Translations under genes and position numbers: made by a program
The notes under the pieces: model-generated
Databases searched by the model: none
Told to the model about the DNA's origin: nothing
The model's input: only the letters and a program-made list of their open reading frames with translations
Shown: positions 58,804 to 64,000 of the stretch, piece after piece
Position numbering within the stretch: position 1 is the first letter of the stretch
Layout of the letters: each line of letters starts with the position of its first letter
Source: JADMIH01 sp035274425
GTDB taxonomy: Bacteria > Chloroflexota > Chloroflexia > QHBQ01 > JADMIH01
Direction of reading: 5' to 3'
Length of the DNA: 64,000 bases
Assembly: GCA_035274425.1 (NCBI GenBank)
Contig: DATEOC010000081.1
Span: 1-64,000, forward strand

Positions 58804-59466
58804 ATGGATAGCACGCAGATGCGAGCTAACGACAAAATAAACGTGATGCTGGTCGATGACCACGCCATAGTGCGGCAGGGACTCCGCACATACCTTGAGC
58901 TACAGCCGGACATCCAGGTCGTAGGTGAGGCAAGTGATGGCAAGCAGGCTATCTCTATAGTTCGAGATCTGCTCCCCGATGTCGTCCTGATGGACCTCGT
59001 GATGCCGAACACCGACGGCGTAGAGGCTACGCGAGCCATCACCGCGCTCTCTCCAAGCACGCGGGTGATAGTCCTTACCAGCTTCAGCGAGGACGAGAAG
59101 GTATTCGCCTCAATAAAGGCGGGTGCGCAGGGCTACCTCATGAAGGATGTGCTGCCCCAGGACCTGGTGGCGGCGATACGCACCGTCTACCGGGGCGAGG
59201 CCCAGCTCGACCCAGAGATCGCACGCAAGTTGATGCAGGAGTTCACCAACCCCCAGCCCACCGCGCCGAAACACGACCTCACCGAGCGCGAGCTTGAGGT
59301 CCTCACCCTCATTGCGCACGGCAAAAGCAACAAAGACATCTCCGAAGAGCTTGTGCTGAGCGAAAAGACCGTCAAGACCCACGTCAGCAACATCCTCCAG
59401 AAGCTCCACCTTTCCGACCGCACACAGGCTGCCGTATACGCTCTCCGCCAAAAGATCGTGGATTAA
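58804..59466 (+). CDS. NarL/LuxR-family response regulator
   Basis: 220 residues. Receiver with MLVDDHAIVRQGL, phospho-acceptor Asp64 (DVVLMDLVMPNTDGVEATRA), VLTSFSED and YLMKDVLPQDL. LuxR-type HTH at ~155-215 (LTERELEVLTLIAHGKSNKD, LSEKTVKTHVSNILQKLHL). GGGAGG precedes the ATG. Cognate output of the upstream GAF kinase. Confidence 0.96.
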   Translation: MDSTQMRANDKINVMLVDDHAIVRQGLRTYLELQPDIQVVGEASDGKQAISIVRDLLPDVVLMDLVMPNTDGVEATRAITALSPSTRVIVLTSFSEDEKVFASIKAGAQGYLMKDVLPQDLVAAIRTVYRGEAQLDPEIARKLMQEFTNPQPTAPKHDLTERELEVLTLIAHGKSNKDISEELVLSEKTVKTHVSNILQKLHLSDRTQAAVYALRQKIVD

Positions 59467-59496
59467 TCACGCATCACGCATCACGTTTCACGCGTC
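59467..59496. repeat. ACGCATC heptamers
   Basis: Three to four units just after the regulator stop. The following space to ~59638 is AT-rich with no recognisable gene. Confidence 0.85.
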
Positions 59497-59638
59497 GTCT
59501 ACATCTGTAGACGTATATGCATTACGTCAATTAGCCCGTGACATTTTGATTATTTTGATTTATCATTGAATCACTACATTGTAATTGGCTTGCTATGCAA
59601 AAATCGCGGTCTGAAAAATGCAGAGTAGCGCCTAGAAG

Positions 59639-60160
59639 GTGCTTATTGGTATGAACTATCTAGCAGGATGTTGCTCAACAACGATGTTGGCACAACAAAT
59701 GGTCGCTCCGATGGATTACCCGGGCGGCCACCGCCTCGCCCGCGCCTCCTCACAGTACGATTACGCGCCACAAACGGCCCCCAGGGTTATCCGGGTCCTC
59801 ATAGCAGGCGATCACGATTGCTTACGCGCAAGCCTCAAGACTATGCTTGAGCTTGACCCTCGTATCAGAGTCGTTGGAGAGGCTGCCGACGATAGCGAGA
59901 CTATCAAGGCCTCTCGGAAGCTCCACCCCGACGTCCTTCTCATCGATTTAGATATGCGGTGCTGCGACCACCTCGACGCTCTCCGCGAGATTACACAGCG
60001 AAAGCTCGCGTCGTCCGTGGTAGCCCTCTCCATACATGACGACAAAGAGGGCCTCGCTGAAGCCCAGGCGGCGGGAGCGAACGTTATCCTCGAAAAAGGT
60101 GTCCCATACCGGCAATTGATAAGCGCGATACGCCTGGCCTCCGCAAATTCCTCCCGCTAA
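59639..60160 (+). CDS. Atypical receiver-only response regulator
   Basis: 173 residues from GTG 59639; ATG 59651 is an alternative. The first ~50 residues are unstructured. The receiver has RVLIAGDHDCLRASL, where the first of the two metal-binding acids is Gly. Phospho-acceptor Asp103 (DVLLIDLDMR) and Lys155 (VILEKGVP) are kept. It ends at the receiver; the LuxR-type HTH expected from its NarL-like sequence is absent. Could be a phosphate sink or a partner-binding regulator. Lies after, but 170 nt from, the NarL-type system and probably derives from it. Confidence 0.85.
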   Translation: MLIGMNYLAGCCSTTMLAQQMVAPMDYPGGHRLARASSQYDYAPQTAPRVIRVLIAGDHDCLRASLKTMLELDPRIRVVGEAADDSETIKASRKLHPDVLLIDLDMRCCDHLDALREITQRKLASSVVALSIHDDKEGLAEAQAAGANVILEKGVPYRQLISAIRLASANSSR

Positions 60161-60265
60161 ATCTCCCCTCCAATTTTCCTCCATCAAATCATAAAATTCA
60201 GGTAAAAAGGCCTACATCTCCAGTGGTATCTATATCACCTGGAAGACTTAGCATACCTTACTCCG

Positions 60266-60283
60266 CCAGAACGAGTGTTCTGG
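60266..60283. promoter_or_regulatory. SOS-box-like dyad
   Basis: CCAGAAC-GAGT-GTTCTGG, containing GAAC-N4-GTTC at 60269-60280, the core of Gram-positive-type LexA sites. It lies 154 nt upstream of the small gene at 60420 in a region otherwise empty. LexA binding is inferred from the motif only. Confidence 0.4.
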
Positions 60284-60374
60284 TACCTGGGGTGTACTTC
60301 CACACGTGGCAGCTAGGGCTTGCGCAGGCGCAAAGATACCCCTCCGTTCCGATGCGTCAACGCCCTATAGAGGG

Positions 60375-60380
60375 TACAAT
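60375..60380 (+). promoter_or_regulatory. -10-like box of the 44-residue gene
   Basis: TACAAT, with transcription expected near 60387, between two possible start regions; it favours the GTG at 60420. Confidence 0.4.
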
Positions 60381-60419
60381 ATGCGTGTAGTAAAGGAACG
60401 AAGAGAGGAGGAAAAGGAA

Positions 60420-60554
60420 GTGAATTACAATATTTATACAGCAGGTCTCATAGCATACGATATTATCAACGACCGAAAGCGCGAAGCAACTAAGGAGCGC
60501 CGATGGGCGCAGGCCCTCAAGGCCAAGCGCGATCAGGCTAAGAGCACCAGCTAA
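60420..60554 (+). CDS. 44-residue hypothetical protein
   Basis: GTG 60420 follows a strong purine-rich ribosome site (GAGGAGGAAAAGGAA). The product begins with a moderately hydrophobic patch (NYNIYTAGLIAYDIIND) and ends with a strongly basic helix (KREATKERRWAQALKAKRDQ). No family recognised. A 19-bp terminator starts 17 nt after the stop, so transcript boundaries frame it well. An in-frame ATG at 60381 could add 13 residues. The SOS-like dyad upstream raises the possibility of damage control. Confidence 0.6.
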   Translation: MNYNIYTAGLIAYDIINDRKREATKERRWAQALKAKRDQAKSTS

Positions 60555-60570
60555 GAGTATCTCGCTCGCA

Positions 60571-60611
60571 AAAAATAACCTCCAGACGAAATGTGTCTGG
60601 AGGTTATTTTT
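60571..60611. terminator. Bidirectional terminator
   Basis: 17-bp stem (AAAAATAACCTCCAGAC and its complement) with a 7-nt loop, A- and T-rich outer arms. Serves the 44-residue gene and the convergent acyl-CoA dehydrogenase gene. Confidence 0.9.
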
Positions 60612-60621
60612 GCTGCGATTT

Positions 60622-61782
60622 CTATTCGGTGGCTGGGCGACCTTCCTTGAGGGTCATGCTGCTGATGACCAGACGCTGTATCTCGGAGGTGCCTTCGTAT
60701 ATCTCCGTGATGCGCGCATCGCGGTAGAGGCGCTCCACAGGGAAGTCGCGCAGATAGCCATAGCCGCCGTGTATCTGGACGGCCATGTGCGCCGCTTTCG
60801 TCGCCGCCTCGGAGGAATGTAGCTTCGCGATGGCTGCTTCCTTTGTGTAGCGCGCCCCCTGGTCTTTGACCCAGGCCGCGTGCAACGTGAGCAGCCGTGA
60901 TGCCTGCACCTCCATAGCCATGTCGGCTATCTTTATCTGGATAGCCTCGATTTCCGCCAGGGGCTTGCCGAAGGCGTGGCGCTGGTGAGCATATTTCACA
61001 GCTGCGTCCACGCACGCCTGCCCGATACCCACCGCCTGTGCCGCGATGCCTATGCGGCCCCCATCCAGGGTCTGCATCGCGATCTTGAAGCCCTCGCCCA
61101 CCTTGCCCAGTATCTGGGCTTTAGGCACGCGGCAATTCTCGAAGTGTAGCTCAACAGTGTTGGAGCCTCTTATCCCTAGCTTTTTCTCCTCCGCCCCTAC
61201 GACGAAGCCGGGCGTGTCGGCGTCCACTATGAAGCAGGTGATGCCTCTGTGCTTCAGTTCGCGGCTCGTCTGCGCCCACACGATGGCGACCTGCGCGACG
61301 CCGCCGTTCGATATGAATATCTTAGACCCGTTGAGGATGTAATGGTCGCCGTCTTCGGTCGCGGTCGTCGCCATAGAGGCCGGGTCCGATCCAGCCGACG
61401 GCTCGCTGAGGCCGTAGCAGCCTAGCATCTCACCCGATGCGAGCGGAGGGAGGTAACGGCGCTTCTGCTCTTCGTTGCCGAAGTAGTCGATGGGCCAGCA
61501 GACGAGCGAGTTCTGTACCGTCATCGTCACGGAAGTGGAAGCACAGCCCCGGCTTACCTCCTCCATCGCCAGCACGTAGGAGACGGTGTCCAAGCCAGCG
61601 CCTCCGTACTCCTCCGGCACCATCATGCCCAGGAAGCCGATCTCCCCCAGCATCTTAGCCTGGGGCGCTGTGAATTCCTCGGTCCGGTCATACTCGGCTG
61701 CCAGGGGCGCGAGCTGCTCGTCCGCGAACTCCCGCGCAGTCTGCCGGATCATCTTCTGCTCGTCAGTCAATCCGAATTCCAT
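60622..61782 (-). CDS. Acyl-CoA dehydrogenase (short-chain, butyryl-CoA type)
   Basis: FAD enzyme making the first double bond in beta-oxidation. 386 residues with MEFGLTDEQKMIRQTAREFA, MMVPEEYGGAGLDTVSYVLA, FAD/substrate motifs CYGLSEPSAGSDPASMATTA and FISNGGVAQV, QTLDGGRIGIAAQAVGI, and the C-terminal RDARITEIYEGTSEIQRLVI holding the catalytic Glu (YEGTSE). The sequence is closest in style to butyryl-CoA dehydrogenases. Next upstream on the same strand is a 3-hydroxyacyl-CoA dehydrogenase, a metabolic neighbour. Confidence 0.96.
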   Translation of the reverse strand: MEFGLTDEQKMIRQTAREFADEQLAPLAAEYDRTEEFTAPQAKMLGEIGFLGMMVPEEYGGAGLDTVSYVLAMEEVSRGCASTSVTMTVQNSLVCWPIDYFGNEEQKRRYLPPLASGEMLGCYGLSEPSAGSDPASMATTATEDGDHYILNGSKIFISNGGVAQVAIVWAQTSRELKHRGITCFIVDADTPGFVVGAEEKKLGIRGSNTVELHFENCRVPKAQILGKVGEGFKIAMQTLDGGRIGIAAQAVGIGQACVDAAVKYAHQRHAFGKPLAEIEAIQIKIADMAMEVQASRLLTLHAAWVKDQGARYTKEAAIAKLHSSEAATKAAHMAVQIHGGYGYLRDFPVERLYRDARITEIYEGTSEIQRLVISSMTLKEGRPATE

Positions 61783-61799
61783 CGCTCTTTCCTTCTAGT

Positions 61800-61816
61800 G
61801 GTCCAAAGTCCAAAGT
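61800..61816. repeat. GTCCAAA heptamers
   Basis: Two units just upstream of the acyl-CoA dehydrogenase start. Confidence 0.75.
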
Positions 61817-61920
61817 GTCGGACAGCCTGCTTATGTGATGTCGTCCTAATGGATAACTCTAGAGCCTATCCAAAAAATGATAAAGACCTAGAGGTTCGCA
61901 TAACGAAGTACTCTTTTACC

Positions 61921-62000
61921 TGTCATTCCGAACGTAGTGAGGAATCTCCGAGCTTGCCAGGTGGATAGAGACTTAGATTCCTCACTACGTTCGGAATGAT
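61921..62000. repeat. Palindromic element (copy E)
   Basis: Left arm GAACGTAGTGAGG, right arm CCTCACTACGTTC: a third base pair (T-A) at the position that is G-C in B/C and C-G in D. Preceded by AACGAAGTAC as in copies C and D. Confidence 0.93.
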
Positions 62001-62030
62001 ACTCTTTATACTTTAGTTCGTACCCGTGCT

Positions 62031-62879
62031 CTAGTATTTGTAAAATCCTTCGCCACTCTTGCGTCCCAGCTTGCCTGCCTGGACCATTTTTACCAGCAGA
62101 GGACAGGGGCGGTACTTGGGGTCTTTGAAGCCATCGTAGAGGACATAGAGGATGTCGAGGCATACGTCGAGACCGATGAAGTCTGCTAGTGTGAGCGGCC
62201 CCATTGGGTGGTTCATGCCGAGCTTCATCACCGTATCTATATCCTCTTTGGATGCTACCCCTTCAAAGAGGGCAAATACCGCTTCGTTTATCATCGGCAT
62301 GAGGACGCGGTTCGATACGAAGCCGGGGTAGTCTTTCACCTCCACCGGCGTCTTACCCAGCTTCACAGCCAGATCGCGGATCGTGCTGTATGTCTGATCA
62401 CTGGTTGCGAGGCCGCGTATTATCTCAACGAGCGACATGAGAGGCACGGGGTTGAAGAAGTGCATCCCTATGAATCTATCAGCCCGACCCGTAATCGCGG
62501 CCAAGCGGGTTATGTCTATGGAGGAGGTATTTGAAGCGAGTATTGCCTCTGGACGCAAGAGCGCGTCCAGTTCGCGGAACGCAGCGGCCTTGGCGTCGAA
62601 ATTCTCGAAGATCGCTTCCACTACGAGGTCGCAATCTTTCATATCGCTGAGACTGGTTGTGGTCGTGATGCGCCCCAAAGCGGTCTCGCTATCTTCCAGT
62701 GAGAGCTTGCCCTTCTCCACGAACTTGCCGAGGCTCTTCTGGATGGAGCCGAGACCCCTGTCTAATTGAGGATGTCCGACGTCGCGCATCACCACATCGA
62801 AGCCGGAGCTTGCGAACACCTGCGCTATACCGTTCCCCATCGTGCCCGCGCCTACAACGCCTACTTTGCCAATGTTCAT
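62031..62879 (-). CDS. 3-hydroxybutyryl-CoA dehydrogenase
   Basis: 282 residues. NAD-binding GVVGAGTMGNGIAQVFASSG, then SNTSSIDITRLAAITGRADR, the catalytic His in GMHFFNPVPLMSLVEIIRG, KDYPGFVSNRVLMPMINEA and MKLGMNHPMGPLTLADFIGL. Oxidises 3-hydroxyacyl-CoA in fatty-acid breakdown or reduces acetoacetyl-CoA in butyrate/PHB-type routes. GGAGG precedes the ATG. Separated from the acyl-CoA dehydrogenase by a palindromic element and a short repeat. Confidence 0.96.
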   Translation of the reverse strand: MNIGKVGVVGAGTMGNGIAQVFASSGFDVVMRDVGHPQLDRGLGSIQKSLGKFVEKGKLSLEDSETALGRITTTTSLSDMKDCDLVVEAIFENFDAKAAAFRELDALLRPEAILASNTSSIDITRLAAITGRADRFIGMHFFNPVPLMSLVEIIRGLATSDQTYSTIRDLAVKLGKTPVEVKDYPGFVSNRVLMPMINEAVFALFEGVASKEDIDTVMKLGMNHPMGPLTLADFIGLDVCLDILYVLYDGFKDPKYRPCPLLVKMVQAGKLGRKSGEGFYKY

Positions 62880-62928
62880 TTCTATGATGCCTCCGGGATT
62901 TGTTACGTTTGAGTATCGGCTATTGAGC

Positions 62929-62986
62929 TATCGTCGGTCGTCGGTCGTCGGTCGTCCGTCGTCTGTCGGGTGTCGTCCGTCGTCCG
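62929..62986. repeat. GTCGGTC heptamers
   Basis: About eight GTCGGTC/GTCCGTC units, ending 4 nt before the phosphofructokinase stop codon. Confidence 0.9.
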
Positions 62987-62989
62987 CAA

Positions 62990-64000
62990 TCAAGTCTGCA
63001 ACTCCACATACTGCGGTAAAGGCCCGCCGATCAGGGGGAGAGCGTAATCTATAAATTCCTGGGTGACGTAATTCTCCGAGTCGCTGATGAAGCTGCGTGG
63101 CATTCGCTTCTCGACATTGGCGATTTGCTCAAGCTCGGCCATGCCGATAGTACAGCGATAGGCCGGACCCTCCGCACGCTCCAATATGACCATCTGGTCG
63201 GTCGAGCCTGCCAACGCCGCGCGCACCGCCGCCCGCCCGCACTCCTCAGCCTCGATGAGATCGACTTCGCTCTGGTGGGCCTGCGACATCCTTTGCAAGG
63301 TGCCTGGTTGGTCTACGCGGGCGCGCAGGTCTAGCCTTCGCGTGATGAGTTGACATAACACCCACCCAGCCCCAATGCCTCGATAATAAGCGTGGCCGAA
63401 GGAATCAACGAAGTTAGGTGCCGTGGCGCTCGATGGCCCGGTGCCCAGAGCTTCCATACCTGCCACCGAGAGGGGCCGCCCGTCCCGGCACTTGATGTTC
63501 TCAGAGAGTGCCACCACTACCTGGCCCCTGGCACGATACACTTCGTGTATCTCTTCCAGCAGTTCCTCTATATCTTTAGGGCATTCCGGTATGTAGATGA
63601 GATCGGGCGTGTCCCAGCCGGTCGTGCCTGCAAGGGCAGTCGCGGCGGTGAGCCAGCCTGCGTTGCGCCCCATCGTCTCTATGAGCTTTATTGGGTAAAT
63701 GTCGGGCATGGCTCGCGTGTCAAGTGTCGTCTCTAAAGCAGCGACGGCCATATAGCGGGCGGCGGAGCCGTAGCCAGGGCAGTGGTCAGTCACCGGCAGG
63801 TCATTATCTATCGTCTTGGGCACGGCTATGACGCGCAGGTCCATGCCAGCTTCCAAAGCGGCGTTGGCGAGGCGATGCGAGGTATCGGCTGAGTCATTGC
63901 CGCCAATGTAGACCATATAGTGGATGCCATGCTCCTGGAGGGTGGAAAGGACCAGGGGCACGTCAGCATCGGTCAGGTGGTGGCGGCATGCACCGAGCGC
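62990..64000 (-). CDS. 6-phosphofructokinase, probably PPi-dependent (5' end outside window)
   Basis: The frame is open to the window edge, so the N terminus is missing. It phosphorylates fructose-6-phosphate in glycolysis. The donor loop is YIGGNDSADTSH and the catalytic segment AVPKTIDNDLPVTDHCPGYG. ATP-dependent enzymes have GGDGS and GTIDND; an Asp after GG-N and a Lys before TIDND are the residues that mark pyrophosphate-dependent enzymes. The fructose-6-phosphate site ETMGRNAGWLTAATALA is intact. If PPi-dependent, the reaction is reversible. A GTG at 63961 is internal, not the start. Confidence 0.9.
   Translation of the reverse strand, partial: ALGACRHHLTDADVPLVLSTLQEHGIHYMVYIGGNDSADTSHRLANAALEAGMDLRVIAVPKTIDNDLPVTDHCPGYGSAARYMAVAALETTLDTRAMPDIYPIKLIETMGRNAGWLTAATALAGTTGWDTPDLIYIPECPKDIEELLEEIHEVYRARGQVVVALSENIKCRDGRPLSVAGMEALGTGPSSATAPNFVDSFGHAYYRGIGAGWVLCQLITRRLDLRARVDQPGTLQRMSQAHQSEVDLIEAEECGRAAVRAALAGSTDQMVILERAEGPAYRCTIGMAELEQIANVEKRMPRSFISDSENYVTQEFIDYALPLIGGPLPQYVELQT

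Overview
The window is one stretch of a bacterial chromosome, GC-moderate and densely coded on both strands, with almost no mobile-gene content. Several things point to Chloroflexota. These are the gene set (B12-dependent MetH, ANTAR and MEDS signalling proteins, PspA and flotillin/NfeD membrane-stress proteins, a secreted glycosidase with the 'GYPIS...QWFERARFEYHP' repeats), many very short promoters with TATAAT, and intergenic spaces packed with heptanucleotide repeats. The phylum is an inference; no rRNA gene is present.

Layout. 1-3.3 kb: guaB and an AT-richer orphan with a transglutaminase-like Cys-His-Asp pattern. 3.3-10.2 kb: a His-rich PadR repressor, family 4 uracil-DNA glycosylase, Nudix hydrolase, glycosyltransferase, dCTP deaminase, a double zinc-finger protein and gpmI. 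10.2-14.8 kb (minus): the tRNA t6A operon tsaE-tsaB-rimI-tsaD downstream of a glycosyltransferase. 15.1 kb: tRNA-Ala(GGC) with its own promoter and terminator. 16.3-18.1 kb: MEDS histidine kinase plus receiver. 18.4-21.4 kb: leuS under a T-box leader, converging with infC, which starts at AUC. 22.5-29.5 kb (minus): rarA, a 1160-residue TPR membrane protein and a GT-C glycosyltransferase, packed 2-4 nt apart. 29.7-31.6 kb: ANTAR regulator and a branched-chain amino-acid binding lipoprotein. 31.7-34.9 kb (minus): a PspA-led membrane cluster. 35.1-38.5 kb: comEA and the glycosidase. 38.7-41.3 kb: ABC exporter pair and a Uma2 protein. 41.3-45.3 kb: metH under a SAM riboswitch. 45.4-46.9 kb: an orphan antitoxin with a toxin stub and an unrecognised membrane protein. 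47.1-51.7 kb: dnaX-ebfC, NfeD and flotillin. 51.8-55.5 kb (minus): OmpR-type two-component system with a translationally coupled 51-residue membrane protein and DUF4491-like proteins. 55.5-60.6 kb: fumarase/aspartase, a GAF kinase with a NarL-type regulator, an unusual receiver and a 44-residue protein near an SOS-like box. 60.6-64 kb (minus): acyl-CoA dehydrogenase, 3-hydroxyacyl-CoA dehydrogenase and a phosphofructokinase (5' end outside the window) with the PPi-type residues.

Regulation is mostly by RNA: a T-box (leuS), a SAM riboswitch (metH), non-canonical start-codon autoregulation (infC), many long perfect hairpin terminators, and several mRNAs that look leaderless (TATAAT only 6-7 nt from ATG).

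The most striking unexplained feature is the repeat load. (1) At least 24 loci carry tandem heptanucleotides of several sequence classes (GTCCAAA, GAACTTT, AAAATTC, ATCCGAA, GTCCATC, ACGCATC and others). Many lie between genes, often as inverted pairs, but some sit inside leuS, metH, the glycosidase and the Nudix gene, where they are translated as seven-residue repeats in loops and tails. (2) Five copies of an 80-bp palindromic element carry compensatory base changes in their stems.
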